From Rossellomorea pakistanensis (GTDB lineage Bacteria > Bacillota > Bacilli > Bacillales > Bacillaceae_B): a stretch of DNA of 64,000 bases. Below, piece after piece: positions 37,312-46,572 of this stretch. A program made the translations under genes and the position numbers. Every line of letters starts with the position of its first letter. The stretch's first letter is position 1. Where the stretch lies: contig NZ_JAFBDZ010000004.1 in assembly GCF_016908495.1 (NCBI RefSeq), positions 1-64,000 of the forward strand. Reading direction: 5' to 3'. The notes beneath the pieces were generated by a model, which saw only the letters and a program-made list of their open reading frames with translations, was not told where the DNA came from and did not search any database.

Positions 37312-40300
37312 ATGGGTCTGTTTAAATTTATTGTTCAAAGGAAAATCTTAATTAGTTTAATCGTTGTTCTGGTTTTAATGGTTGGAAGCTTTGCCATAGT
37401 AAAACTTGATAAAGAACTAATGCCTTCTGTAAATATGGATGGTGCTTTTGTTGAAATCAATGCAGGTGAGATGGCCGCAATTGAAGTCGAACGAACCATC
37501 ACTACCCCATTAGAACAAAAGATCCAAGGGATTGATGGTGTTGAAGATATTAAAACGACTACCTTAATTGGGCGAAGTACTTTCATGATTACACTTGAAC
37601 GTGGGCGTGGAGAAGAATTATTTAAAGAAATTGAAGCTTTAGTTAACTCTACCACTTCAGACATTTCCGGTATAGAAGATGTAATGGCCATGCAGTACGG
37701 AACTAGTCAAAGCTATGAATTGTTCATGGATGTATCTGGTGGAGAAATGGAGAAAATGACGGCATTCTCTAAAAATATACTAGAACCAAGATTAGAAGCA
37801 TTACCTGAAGTAAGAGATGTCGATCTATCTGGAATCCAAGAGCATGAAATGTCCATTGTGTTTAACCGAGGAGAAATGACTAAAAAAGGTCTAGATCCTT
37901 CACAAGTCATTGCTGCTATCCAGCAGACTGATACAGAATCAACCATTGGAGAATTTAGCAACGACAAGGGTTCTCCTTCGGTTCGTTGGAGCACGAAGTT
38001 AGCTACAATTGATGATGTTAAAAACATTCAAATCCCCACTCAAAACGGATTTATTGAGTTAGACGAGATTGCAAATGTTTCTTTAGATCCTATTGAAAGC
38101 TCTTCATTTGCATGGAAGAATGGCACAAAGGATTTTGTCCTAGTTCAAGTTGGCAGGAATTCAGATTATACACAAATCGAGATGACTGAAGCAGTTAGAG
38201 AAGAACTAAAAGACATTCGTGATGAGGATTTAATTAAAGGTTTTGATGTAAATGAAATAGTAGCTCAATCTGACTATGTAAAAGAATCAATTGATGGGGT
38301 TACCTCTAATATTATCATTGGGGCGGTTATTGCCTTTGCCATCCTTTTGATTTTTCTACGTAATATCCGAGCGACCATCATAGTAGGGATTTCGATACCT
38401 ACGTCTGTGTTACTAACTTTTTCAACAATGTGGTTATTGGATTACAGTTTTAACATGTTAACCTTAATTGGTTTAGGATTAGGGATTGGGATGATGGTAG
38501 ACTCCTCTATTGTTATACTTGAATCCATTTATCGAAAGAAAGAACAAGGTTTATCAAAGCTTGATGCCGTTTTAGAGGGTACAAAGGAAGTTTCATCTGC
38601 CGTTATCGCATCGATGTTAACGACCATTGTTGTATTCTTACCGATTGGAATGCTCGGTGGAGATATGGGTCAATTCATGATCATGCTGTCTGTCGTTGTA
38701 GCTATTACCCTCATAAGCTCAGTCATTATTTCGTTCACACTCATTCCATCACTATCGGAAAAATTCTTAAAAATCCGCGAACAAAAGAAAGCTCGTAAAG
38801 AAGGAAGATTTATTCGGGGGTATAGAAAACTAATTTCATGGATTGTGAGGAAAAAACGTTATAGTATTGCTGTTATCACCATCTTTTTCCTCATGTTCGT
38901 TGGTTCTTTATTACTGGTTACGAAAATCCCTATGACTATCATGCCAGATATGTTTAATCGCTACACGGAGGTTGCCATCGACATTGAGAGCGGCATTTCA
39001 TTAGAAGAAAAAGAAGAAATGGTACAGGAAATTAATCATTCACTTAAATCGGTTCATGATGTCGAGTCAAATTATGTCTTAGATAATGGAACCTCCCTCT
39101 ATACCATTATTAATATGACAAAAGGCGATGACATTACAACCGGTCAGAAGGAAGTAAATGAAGACATTTCTAAAGCTTTACGGAACCTCAAAGAAACCCA
39201 GCCAATTGAGGCAGTCCAATCCGCTATGGCCGGCGGCGGCTCCCCTGTTCAAGTGAATATTAAAGGGGAAAGCTTTGAGGAGCTTAAAGTTATTTCAGAT
39301 CAATTTATAAATGAACTAAAAGGAATTGAAGGAATTGTAGGGGTCACAAACACTATGGAACGCACTTCCGTAGAACAAGTAATTGAACTAAAAGCGAAAG
39401 AAATTGAAAAGGCAGGATTGTCACAATCACAAATCAAACAGTTTATGGAGCAAGCATTTTTACAAATGCAGGTAAGTGAAATGAATGTGAATGACGAATC
39501 CGTTCCATTAATGGTGAAATGGGATAAAAAAACCGATACACAGTCAGCTCTACTAGACTTAATGGTGCCAACACCGAAAGGCGAGAAAAAACTCTCCACT
39601 TTTATCTCATTAAATAGTGTCGATACACCAAATGAAATTACCCATACCGATGGTGAACGCTTTATCTCTATCTCAGCAGATATTGAAGGAAGAGACTTAG
39701 GGGCCATCAATCGTGATGTTCAAAGAGTGATAGACGAATTTGATACACCAACTGGATATACCGTATCAGTTGCTGGAGACCTTGAGCAGCAGCAAGAATT
39801 AATCCAAGAAATGATCATCATTTTGGCAATTGCGATATTCTTAGTCTATTTAGTAATGGCCGTTCAATTTAACCACCTCGGTCATCCACTCATCGTTATG
39901 TCCGTCATTCCGATGACATTAGTAGGAGTCATTCTTGGATTATTTATGACACAGCGTGATCTTAGCATCATGTCTGGAATGGGAATTGTGATGCTAATCG
40001 GGATTGTCTTAAACAACGCTATCCTGCTCATTGATCGTACGAATCAGTTACGAAAAGAAGGCAACTCTATTCAGGATGCTCTTGTTGAAGCAGGTAAAAA
40101 CCGGATTCGCCCAATTTTTATGACCACCCTAACAACAGTAGGTGGAATGCTGCCATTAGCACTAGCAACCGGCTCATCTGGTAACTATCAGGCACCAATG
40201 GCAACAGCCATCATCGGTGGTTTACTATTTGCAACCATTATTACTCTTTTCCTAATCCCGGCTGTTTACCGACTGTTTTCAAAGAAAACGAAAGTACGGA

Positions 40301-40368
40301 CTGAAATCGAAAGTGAATTCGCCGAAAGTAACATTGAAGTTAGTAAAAAATCCAAAGTGGTCATTTGA
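37312..40368 (+). CDS. swrC: RND-family efflux pump, SwrC-like
   Basis: A 1018-residue inner-membrane transporter of the AcrB/hydrophobe-amphiphile efflux type. Two halves each begin with a membrane helix and carry a large extracellular loop (about residues 35-330 and 535-830), with helices 2-6 and 8-12 following. The conserved helix motifs IGLGLGIGMMVDSSIVILE and MLIGIVLNNAILLID contain the proton-relay acidic residues. In B. subtilis SwrC exports surfactin and other amphiphiles. No membrane-fusion partner is adjacent, as is normal for Gram-positive RND pumps. GGAGAG precedes the ATG. Confidence 0.9.
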   Translation: MGLFKFIVQRKILISLIVVLVLMVGSFAIVKLDKELMPSVNMDGAFVEINAGEMAAIEVERTITTPLEQKIQGIDGVEDIKTTTLIGRSTFMITLERGRGEELFKEIEALVNSTTSDISGIEDVMAMQYGTSQSYELFMDVSGGEMEKMTAFSKNILEPRLEALPEVRDVDLSGIQEHEMSIVFNRGEMTKKGLDPSQVIAAIQQTDTESTIGEFSNDKGSPSVRWSTKLATIDDVKNIQIPTQNGFIELDEIANVSLDPIESSSFAWKNGTKDFVLVQVGRNSDYTQIEMTEAVREELKDIRDEDLIKGFDVNEIVAQSDYVKESIDGVTSNIIIGAVIAFAILLIFLRNIRATIIVGISIPTSVLLTFSTMWLLDYSFNMLTLIGLGLGIGMMVDSSIVILESIYRKKEQGLSKLDAVLEGTKEVSSAVIASMLTTIVVFLPIGMLGGDMGQFMIMLSVVVAITLISSVIISFTLIPSLSEKFLKIREQKKARKEGRFIRGYRKLISWIVRKKRYSIAVITIFFLMFVGSLLLVTKIPMTIMPDMFNRYTEVAIDIESGISLEEKEEMVQEINHSLKSVHDVESNYVLDNGTSLYTIINMTKGDDITTGQKEVNEDISKALRNLKETQPIEAVQSAMAGGGSPVQVNIKGESFEELKVISDQFINELKGIEGIVGVTNTMERTSVEQVIELKAKEIEKAGLSQSQIKQFMEQAFLQMQVSEMNVNDESVPLMVKWDKKTDTQSALLDLMVPTPKGEKKLSTFISLNSVDTPNEITHTDGERFISISADIEGRDLGAINRDVQRVIDEFDTPTGYTVSVAGDLEQQQELIQEMIIILAIAIFLVYLVMAVQFNHLGHPLIVMSVIPMTLVGVILGLFMTQRDLSIMSGMGIVMLIGIVLNNAILLIDRTNQLRKEGNSIQDALVEAGKNRIRPIFMTTLTTVGGMLPLALATGSSGNYQAPMATAIIGGLLFATIITLFLIPAVYRLFSKKTKVRTEIESEFAESNIEVSKKSKVVI

Positions 40369-40377
40369 TTTTTGATG

Positions 40378-40425
40378 AAAAACCCCATTTCGATAGCGAA
40401 TGTGCTGTCGAAATGGGGTTTTTAG
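40378..40425 (+). terminator. swrC-like gene terminator
   Basis: AAAAACCCCATTTCGA (40378-40393) pairs perfectly with TCGAAATGGGGTTTTT (40408-40423). Confidence 0.95.
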
Positions 40426-40483
40426 TTCCTATTCTTGCTGAGAGTAATTCTCCGCCCCATATTCTGTCTATCTTCGTGGTTAA

Positions 40484-40567
40484 TTTGTCCATGATTGGCT
40501 ATTATTTGTCCATAACCTATAATAATTTGTCCAAAACAGTAAATATATTGACCAAACGACAATTGTC
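40484..40567 (+). repeat. 21-bp phased TTTGTCC array, locus 2
   Basis: TTTGTCC starts at 40484, 40505 and 40526, and ATTGACC at 40547, each exactly 21 bases apart. The array ends in a CGACAATTGTCG palindrome (40557-40568). Both arrays end with the same ATATTGACCA-NN-CGACAA sequence. Confidence 0.88.
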
Positions 40568-40578
40568 GACATATTTTT

Positions 40579-40606
40579 TTGAGTTAAAACAAGATTACTT
40601 TATAAT
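40579..40606 (+). promoter_or_regulatory. Sigma-A promoter of the 40666 gene
   Basis: TTGAGT (40579-40584), a 16-base spacer and a perfect TATAAT (40601-40606). Confidence 0.65.
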
Positions 40607-40665
40607 ACAAACACACTAAAATAGACCTCCTCATATTCTAAACAGAAGATAAATTGGAGGTACTT

Positions 40666-41124
40666 ATGATAATCGATCCTTTTAATCCATCTAGAGATGT
40701 TTTTTTCCCAATGAAGCTTTATCGCAATTCGGTGTATAACATTATCCTAAAATATCCTTATCATTGGACAAAGATTCCAGGATATGATGAGAGATACGGT
40801 TCCTATGATGGTTTTTTTCAAATATCCGCTCTATCAAGTGGTGGTGCAAGTATTGATCAACTGGCTTCACAGGAAGCCTTCCATCAATTAAATCCTTATG
40901 GTTCTAGACCATTCATTTTCCGTTCAAGAATGGCTGGACAAGAGGCAAGGTTTATTTTCCCATCGTCTGATCAACCGGCAGAGATGTTCCGACAGGCAGC
41001 TTTAATCGTTAGATACCCCCGCCCCATTACGATCTCTGGTAAAACGTATGATTACTTTATCTTGTGGTCAGATAATTTTTATATAAAGTTCATTGGTCGG
41101 AGTTTGAGGTTTTTAGTATGGTAA
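40666..41124 (+). CDS. Conserved hypothetical protein, possibly PsbP/Mog1-like
   Basis: A 152-residue protein without signal peptide or membrane helix. The segments YNIILKYPYHWTKIPGYDERY and FFQISALSSGGASIDQLASQ, with a late QAALIVRYPRP strand, resemble the PsbP/Mog1-like fold in which a Tyr-Pro-x-x-Trp motif starts the domain. That comparison is by eye and weak. GGAGG lies five bases before the ATG, and a good promoter stands upstream. It is a single-gene unit bounded by a 21-bp repeat array and the AraC gene promoter. Confidence 0.6.
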   Translation: MIIDPFNPSRDVFFPMKLYRNSVYNIILKYPYHWTKIPGYDERYGSYDGFFQISALSSGGASIDQLASQEAFHQLNPYGSRPFIFRSRMAGQEARFIFPSSDQPAEMFRQAALIVRYPRPITISGKTYDYFILWSDNFYIKFIGRSLRFLVW

Positions 41125-41192
41125 TCTTAGTGTAATTTTGTGCATAGTGCAAAGATGTTCATTATGGCACGAAAAATATTTATTAACAAACG

Positions 41193-41227
41193 CCCCTTAC
41201 GACCAAGGGGTATTTATTATGTATAAT
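41193..41227 (+). promoter_or_regulatory. Hairpin and extended -10 promoter before the AraC gene
   Basis: CCCCTT (41193-41198) and AAGGGG (41205-41210) form an inverted repeat. TATAAT follows at 41222-41227 with an upstream TG. A TTACGA box would be 19 bases from TATAAT. The inverted repeat may be an operator or a terminator for the gene before it. Confidence 0.45.
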
Positions 41228-41262
41228 AGTTTTAATAGAAACTTCTATTAAAGGGGGATACC

Positions 41263-42123
41263 ATGGGAATAAATAGTTCAACAAACTATGTATTACATGC
41301 TACTAGCAATGAATTCTACTGGGAAGGTGATGGGCAACTTTCTCTTAAAACGTTTGCGAATGGCCATGCTCATTATAAAACCAGTAAAGGCTTTTTTGCC
41401 GTTGATGAGTCTAGGTATCTTTTACTTAACGAGGGGCCGTATACGATTTCTATTGAGGATAAAAATGTAGTGGAGTCTTTTTGTATTTTTTTCAAAAGCG
41501 GGTTTGCTGAACAAGTGTCAAGGAGTCTAGAAGATTCCCCAGATGCACTCCTTTCAGATCCATATAAGAGAAGACGCTCTATTGGCTTCTTTGAAAAAAC
41601 ATACCAAGAAAGTTTACTGCTTACATCTCAATTACAAAAGTTAAAAACTAGCATTCCTTTCTATCAGGACGATCTTCTATGGAAAGAAGAACAATTCCAT
41701 AAGATTATGCAAACAATCCTCCATATACATAATGATACCTTAAGAGAAGTTCATTCATTAAAAGCACTTCGATTTACAACTCGTGAAGAATTATACAGAC
41801 GAATTCACACAGCACATGATTATATTCGATCGTTCTACACACAGCAAATACAATTAGAAGATATTGCCCAGATTGCCTGCTTATCTCCAAACCATCTTTT
41901 AAGAAACTATTCTAACATCTTTGGAAAATCGCCTCATCAGCACATTATGGAATTACGCGTTTCAAAAGCCATTCAACTATTAAGTAATTTAGATGACAAC
42001 ATTACAGACATTTCTTTTAAAATAGGCTACAATAATCCCGTTTCGTTTAGCAAAATGTTTAAACAGCATGTAGGATTATCTCCATTAGCATTTCGAAAAA
42101 AAGTGATTTTGGATAAGAAATAA
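41263..42123 (+). CDS. AraC-family transcriptional regulator
   Basis: A 286-residue regulator. The N-terminal half (1-150) is a cupin-like sensing domain starting MGINSSTNYVLHATSNEFYWEG, and the C-terminal 100 residues are the double helix-turn-helix: IQLEDIAQIACLSPNHLLRNYSNIF, then ITDISFKIGYNNPVSFSKMFKQHVGLSP. Start chosen by AAAGGGGG upstream. The VOC gene 46 bases downstream may be its target or co-transcribed. The inducer is unknown. Confidence 0.9.
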   Translation: MGINSSTNYVLHATSNEFYWEGDGQLSLKTFANGHAHYKTSKGFFAVDESRYLLLNEGPYTISIEDKNVVESFCIFFKSGFAEQVSRSLEDSPDALLSDPYKRRRSIGFFEKTYQESLLLTSQLQKLKTSIPFYQDDLLWKEEQFHKIMQTILHIHNDTLREVHSLKALRFTTREELYRRIHTAHDYIRSFYTQQIQLEDIAQIACLSPNHLLRNYSNIFGKSPHQHIMELRVSKAIQLLSNLDDNITDISFKIGYNNPVSFSKMFKQHVGLSPLAFRKKVILDKK

Positions 42124-42169
42124 TCGTCATTTTGTTTTACTATTAAATTGAAATTTAACAAAGGGTGTG

Positions 42170-42553
42170 ATGATTTTGGAGAGAAACACAATTGAAAAAG
42201 TTGGTCAAATCGGGATTCCAGTAAAAGATTTAAACAAAGCCATCTCATTTTATAAAGATGTATTAGAACTACAGCTACTATTTAACACAGATAACATGGC
42301 GTTCTTCGAATGCAATGGGATTCGCCTGCTCCTTAGCCTGCCTGAAAAGGGTGAGTTTGCTCATTCAAGCTCTGTTATCTATTTTCAAATTGACAACATA
42401 AAGGAGAAATATCAGGAATTGATAAAAAAAGGCGTTTCGTTCATTGATGAACCTCACATAGTGGCAAAAATGGGACAAACTGAGACATGGATGACCTTTT
42501 TTAAAGATACAGATGGGAACACTCATGCTTTGATGAGTGAAGTACAAATATAA
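42170..42553 (+). CDS. VOC-family (glyoxalase/dioxygenase-like) protein
   Basis: A 127-residue single-domain protein of the vicinal oxygen chelate superfamily: IEKVGQIGIPVKDLNKAISFYKDVLEL at the N terminus, a central IYFQIDNIKEKYQELIKKGVSF strand-helix, and a C-terminal MTFFKDTDGNTHALMSEV metal-site strand. The metal-binding His of the first strand is replaced by Gly-Ile, so catalysis is uncertain. GTG, ATG and TTG starts compete within ten bases after AAAGGG; the ATG is listed. It may bind or detoxify a small molecule sensed by the AraC regulator. Confidence 0.8.
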   Translation: MILERNTIEKVGQIGIPVKDLNKAISFYKDVLELQLLFNTDNMAFFECNGIRLLLSLPEKGEFAHSSSVIYFQIDNIKEKYQELIKKGVSFIDEPHIVAKMGQTETWMTFFKDTDGNTHALMSEVQI

Positions 42554-42584
42554 TAACAAAATAGGTCCTTACGAAAACCAAGAT

Positions 42585-42652
42585 GTCAGGAACCACAACT
42601 TGAATCTATAGAAGAAACCCTCAAAAGATACACAAGCAAAGTGGTTCCGGAC
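42585..42652. repeat. GGAACC hairpin repeat, copy C (inverted orientation)
   Basis: GTCAGGAACCAC (42585-42596) pairs with GTGGTTCCGGAC (42641-42652) except one pair. The centre holds TGAATCTATAGAAGAAA, the reverse complement of the family motif. It lies between the convergent VOC and ABC-2 genes. Confidence 0.85.
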
Positions 42653-42686
42653 CTCTTACGGGAAAGCCTCTCAGGATCCCTCCCCA

Positions 42687-43868
42687 TCATTTCTCCACTT
42701 TAACATTCTTCGTTTTTGCCTCCCCACGCACTGGTTTAAATGGAGCTAATAGCATCATAATCAATCCCGCTAATCCAATATAGCCTAGGACTCCTATACC
42801 TTTATCTAATGGGTTTACCCCAAAGAATAATACATCTTTAAAGGCTTCGACACTAAATCGGAATGGCACCCAGGAATACAGCCAATCCTTTGTGATATCT
42901 GGTAGCATTTCCGGTGGCAGAGTAAGGACTGGCATCGAGAAAAAGAAGAGTAACACGAATATCGGAGCTGCTGCATAGCCAATCCAGTTTAATAATCCAC
43001 CCTGGATAAAGAAGAACATCATCCCTATGAACAACAGAAGGGCAAACATGTCACCACCGTTTGGAATCGAAACATCTAGGACACCATCAGCAAACCAAAA
43101 AACAAGTCCGCAAATTGACACAACGAAAAGCAGCCCGCCAAGGATTTGGCTAGTGATTGACGAGATCGTCCATTTTGCCAACCCAAGTTTTTTTATAGCT
43201 GTAAAGAGAATCATCGACCCTATAAATGTTGTTAACCAAAGAATTTGAGTAAACAATGCAGGGGTATTCCCATTAGCGTTATGCTCTCCTACTGAATTCA
43301 ATGTTCTAGTAGTAACTTGAATGGGTAGGGTTAATAATTTTGACTTTTCTACTGATAATGGAATTTGTTGAGACTCAACCTGTTCATATAAATTATTCTC
43401 TACTTGGGTATTTAAATTCGATAGGATCCTACTCGCCATCTGCCCAGCCATTTTAGCCCCTGTAGCATTCATTCCTTCGTTAACCAGGATTTCGACTTCA
43501 GGCTTTTCAGAACGCTCGGTTAACAATGAAAAAATATTTTGAGAAAGACTGCTTGGGATGACAATGGTGGCATAGTATTCTTTCTCGTTCATCCCTTCCA
43601 CCGCTTTTTCCCGACTATCTAAAAACGCCCAGTCAATTGACTCGTTATCGTTCTTTTTAACTTGCTCTAGAAATCGTTTACCGAAGTTCAATTGTTGACC
43701 ATTCGGCAAAGCCACACCATCATCTTGAACAACAATAGCAAGCGGAATTTCTTTTGGTGTCGGATTTACCGTCGATCCCATAAAAGCAAAGGTGAATAGG
43801 ATAACCGCAATCAGAATACCAACGAATCCACCCCAAAATAGTTTCTGTTGAAAGAAGCTTTTCATCAT
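42687..43868 (-). CDS. YhgE/ABC-2-type membrane protein
   Basis: A 393-residue membrane protein. One N-terminal helix (about residues 8-30) is followed by a 170-residue extracellular domain (VVQDDGVALPNGQQLNFGKRF) and then six helices in the C-terminal half. This is the YhgE/ABC-2 permease layout of an exporter without its own ATPase gene nearby. The ATG at 43868 follows GGAGTG. The divergent TetR gene and two shared operators indicate repression by that regulator. Likely an efflux component; the substrate is unknown. Confidence 0.85.
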   Translation of the reverse strand: MMKSFFQQKLFWGGFVGILIAVILFTFAFMGSTVNPTPKEIPLAIVVQDDGVALPNGQQLNFGKRFLEQVKKNDNESIDWAFLDSREKAVEGMNEKEYYATIVIPSSLSQNIFSLLTERSEKPEVEILVNEGMNATGAKMAGQMASRILSNLNTQVENNLYEQVESQQIPLSVEKSKLLTLPIQVTTRTLNSVGEHNANGNTPALFTQILWLTTFIGSMILFTAIKKLGLAKWTISSITSQILGGLLFVVSICGLVFWFADGVLDVSIPNGGDMFALLLFIGMMFFFIQGGLLNWIGYAAAPIFVLLFFFSMPVLTLPPEMLPDITKDWLYSWVPFRFSVEAFKDVLFFGVNPLDKGIGVLGYIGLAGLIMMLLAPFKPVRGEAKTKNVKVEK

Positions 43869-43898
43869 AAACAACACTCCTTATTTTTTGACAATCTG

Positions 43899-43913
43899 TT
43901 GATTAATTAACAA
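43899..43913. promoter_or_regulatory. TetR operator 1
   Basis: TTGATTAATTAACAA is a near-perfect palindrome. It overlaps the -10 region of a minus-strand promoter (TTACAT, 17 bases, TAATTA) of the ABC-2 gene. It matches operator 2 at 13 of 15 positions. Confidence 0.75.
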
Positions 43914-44010
43914 CTTGTTGTATATGATGTAATTATAAAAGAATTTTCCTGCCATTCAATATCCAATAATGATGATTATGTTCGATATACGACAACTATT
44001 TAGGGTTATG

Positions 44011-44025
44011 TTGTTTAATGAACAA
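44011..44025. promoter_or_regulatory. TetR operator 2
   Basis: TTGTTTAATGAACAA, 13 of 15 identical to operator 1, lies 20 bases before the TetR start and would give autorepression. Confidence 0.75.
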
Positions 44026-44045
44026 AAAAAATGAGAGGAGAATGA

Positions 44046-44666
44046 ATGATGACCAAAAAACCGGACCTACGCGTAATAAGAACTCGGAAAAATATCAATA
44101 AAGCATTTCTAAAATTAATTCAACAAAAAGGCTTTGACTCCGTGACCATTCAGGATATTGCAGATGAAGCTATCATCAACAGGGCAACCTTTTATCTTCA
44201 TTATGAGGATAAGTTTGATCTCCTTGAAAAAATGAGCAACACGATTATCGAAGAATTAATGAATGCCATAAATCCTGCCTACCACATCGAGGATAAAGAA
44301 GTCAAAATTAGAAAACTACAATCAACCATTAAAAATGTCTATGAATGTGTGGAGAAAAATCATGCATTCTTCAAAGTGATGTTCGGAGAGCATGGTGTCT
44401 ACAATTTTCGTAATGATCTCGAAGACATGATTCGAAATAAGTTCAGTAAAAATATGACGGACTTAGGGGTACATTCCTCTGACTTCGAGATACCAAAAGA
44501 TTTAATAGTCCATTTTATTTGCTCCGCTTTTGTCGGTGTCATTCAATGGTGGTTAAAGGAAGACATGAAACCCTCCCCTCAAGAAATGGCCTTACAGCTT
44601 TCTAAGATTGTGACACTGGGACCTATGAGGGCAGCGGGGATAAAAGTTGGGAAAATGTTTGAATAA
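44046..44666 (+). CDS. TetR/AcrR-family regulator
   Basis: A 206-residue repressor. The N-terminal helix-turn-helix is clear (KAFLKLIQQKGFDSVTIQDIADEAIINRATFYLHYEDKFDLLEKM), and the C-terminal helical domain (from about residue 65) binds an unknown ligand. The gene is divergent from the ABC-2 membrane protein with paired matching operators between them, the usual plan for an efflux gene and its repressor. AGAGGAG precedes the first ATG. Confidence 0.9.
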   Translation: MMTKKPDLRVIRTRKNINKAFLKLIQQKGFDSVTIQDIADEAIINRATFYLHYEDKFDLLEKMSNTIIEELMNAINPAYHIEDKEVKIRKLQSTIKNVYECVEKNHAFFKVMFGEHGVYNFRNDLEDMIRNKFSKNMTDLGVHSSDFEIPKDLIVHFICSAFVGVIQWWLKEDMKPSPQEMALQLSKIVTLGPMRAAGIKVGKMFE

Positions 44667-44670
44667 TAAA

Positions 44671-44716
44671 AAGGGCCTATTCCAGAGCACGTTAAAGTAC
44701 CATGGATAAGCCCTAA
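44671..44716 (-). terminator. aprX terminator
   Basis: On the minus strand GGGCTTATCC and GGAATAGGCCC form the stem, followed by TTTTTATT. It also lies after the converging TetR gene. Confidence 0.65.
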
Positions 44717-44719
44717 CAC

Positions 44720-46048
44720 CTACTTTGGTATCGACTTCTCCGCATTTATATACCCTGCCCCATATATATTAGGGTCACCTTCTTTCCAGGAATCTGAATG
44801 GATGATTAATAATTCTTTTACCATTTGAGGTGTCGCATCTGGTTTTTGTTGTAGAATCAATGCCGCTACCCCGGCACAAATCGGGGTTGCCATCGAAGTT
44901 CCAGATAATGTTACATAATCTTCACCCACCCGGCTTTCTTTCTGGATTTTATCAATATATGAATTGGGTGATCTTAGTGAAACAATATCAACACCTGGAG
45001 CTAAAAGATCTGGTTTAATTAATCCATAGATGGTTGGTCCCCTACTTGAAAAGCTTGCAACGTCATCATCAGATTTTGTTTCAGGTGTATTATTATCATC
45101 TAATGCTCCGACTGTTATCACTTGATTACTAATTCCCGGACTAGAAATCGTTCTAGGATCTGGACCTTCATTCCCAGCCGCGACACAAACGACAATTCCT
45201 TTCTGCCAGGCTTGCTCAACAATCTGCACCATTGGATCAGCATCTTCATTCTCATATTGTTGAGCTGTTGACCCTAATGACATACTAATGATATCAATTT
45301 TGTCGTCAGGATTTGCTTCATTATAGTTGATACACCATTCTACACCCTGCATAACCGTCTCTAATGAACCAGAACCTTGTTTATCTAATACTTTTACCCC
45401 TACGACATTCGCTTCTGGTGCAGGTCCCATATACTGCCCTGACGAAGCGGCACCATTTCCTACAGCATCACCGGCGCAATGAGTCCCGTGACCATTATCA
45501 TCATATGGATCCGTTTTTTGATTAATAAAGTCTACGAAATTAGTAATCCTTCCTGATAGATCCTTATGTGGGTATATACCTGTATCAATAATGGCAACCG
45601 TCACACCTTTTCCTGTTAGCTTAGTTCCATTTCTAATAACGTTGTTTGCATTTGCTGAAACAACAGCTGTATCTAGTAATGCTTTGACTTCACTGTTTAA
45701 ATAAATCTTTTTAATATGATTACAGCTAGAAAGAACATCCGCTAATACAGTTGGAGTGATATCCGCGCTGCAACAAGAAACACTAGAAAACTCATTTCTT
45801 ATTTTACAGCCTCTTTTTTTCGTGAATACGTGATCGACTTCTTGACATCCTTCATGATGGCAACCTTTCTCAAATTCTATTATGATAGACAATTTTTTCG
45901 TCTTCTTAATATATTTATCAGATATCTTGTGAAACACACAGGGTGTCCACTTAAAGGGTTTGTAAAGGTTTAGTACTTTATCTCGCAATGGCTTGTCTAG
46001 CTTATGAGCATGGGTACGCACCATTTGGATCATAGAATATTCAAACAC
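44720..46048 (-). CDS. aprX: AprX intracellular alkaline serine protease
   Basis: A 442-residue subtilisin-family (S8) protease, the same length as B. subtilis AprX and with the matching N terminus (MFEYSMIQMVRTHAHKLDKPLRD). The catalytic triad is visible: Asp in AIIDTGIYPHKDL, His in DDNGHGTHCAGD, Ser in LSGTSMATPICAGVAAL; the oxyanion Asn is in VAAGNEGPD. There is no secretion signal. The N-terminal 110 residues, with a cysteine- and histidine-rich segment, act as an inhibitory prodomain-like region. In B. subtilis it is made in stationary phase. Confidence 0.94.
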   Translation of the reverse strand: MFEYSMIQMVRTHAHKLDKPLRDKVLNLYKPFKWTPCVFHKISDKYIKKTKKLSIIIEFEKGCHHEGCQEVDHVFTKKRGCKIRNEFSSVSCCSADITPTVLADVLSSCNHIKKIYLNSEVKALLDTAVVSANANNVIRNGTKLTGKGVTVAIIDTGIYPHKDLSGRITNFVDFINQKTDPYDDNGHGTHCAGDAVGNGAASSGQYMGPAPEANVVGVKVLDKQGSGSLETVMQGVEWCINYNEANPDDKIDIISMSLGSTAQQYENEDADPMVQIVEQAWQKGIVVCVAAGNEGPDPRTISSPGISNQVITVGALDDNNTPETKSDDDVASFSSRGPTIYGLIKPDLLAPGVDIVSLRSPNSYIDKIQKESRVGEDYVTLSGTSMATPICAGVAALILQQKPDATPQMVKELLIIHSDSWKEGDPNIYGAGYINAEKSIPK

Positions 46049-46325
46049 CTTGTAAACCTCCTTAAACTAGGATGTAATATCCTATGAAACTGGTTAGGAA
46101 AGGTAACGGTGCTTGTCCCTTTTTGATTAAAATAGAGTAGAATGGCTTATTGGCTACTTCTATTCATTTTTTATTTAGGCTGTTTTCGTAATCATTGCTG
46201 TTATTTGTAAAGGAGTTAGGGTTGGTTGGAGCGGAAGGATCTCGCTTTAAGCGGTGCTTCTGGCGATCCAACCAACCTTTTACAAAAATTTAGGTTCTTA
46301 AAAATCAAATAAAGGCGGTGTTTAT
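46049..46325. other. Gene-free upstream region of aprX
   Basis: This contains the aprX promoter side and a long inverted repeat (separate entry). Together with 46326-46677 it makes a 629-base gap in which only one small decayed reading frame and one hairpin were seen. Confidence 0.6.
46204..46286. repeat. Long inverted repeat with TTGGAGCGGAAGG core
   Basis: TTTGTAAA and GGTTGGTTGGA (46204-46230) pair with TCCAACCAACC and TTTTACAAA (46267-46286). The internal GGAGCGGAAGG followed by CTCG recalls the Bacillaceae GC-rich element also seen at 24811-24956, so this is probably a shrunken copy. Confidence 0.65.
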
Positions 46326-46545
46326 ATGATAGATTTTGATAAAAAATACCATTTGCATGTTGGTTATTATAATAATAATTTTGATTTTGAAGCGTTTTTT
46401 ATAAAGGAATGAATGAAAACGAGTGGGTTCTGTTTTTTTGAAAGCAGCTTTTAAAAACTCAATTTATTGAGAATATTGTTATGGTTTATTAATCGGAACT
46501 TATGATAAAGAAGAGATCAGCTATGATGAGGGGTTTCGTTATTAA
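46326..46545 (+). pseudogene. Degraded small gene of unknown family
   Basis: A strong AAAGGCGGTG ribosome site leads to a 28-codon frame (MIDFDKKYHLHVGYY, ends 46412). After two stops the DNA again reads protein-like (YGLLIGTYDKEEISYDEGF) up to a stop at 46545. This looks like one gene of about 70 codons broken by stops or frameshifts. The family was not recognised. Confidence 0.4.
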
Positions 46546-46572
46546 TTGACTTTTTGAAGGATAATAATATTA

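Noticed and set aside
41193-41227. MerR-type promoter with a 19-base spacer
   Set aside because: The regulator encoded here is AraC-type, and the -35 match is weak.
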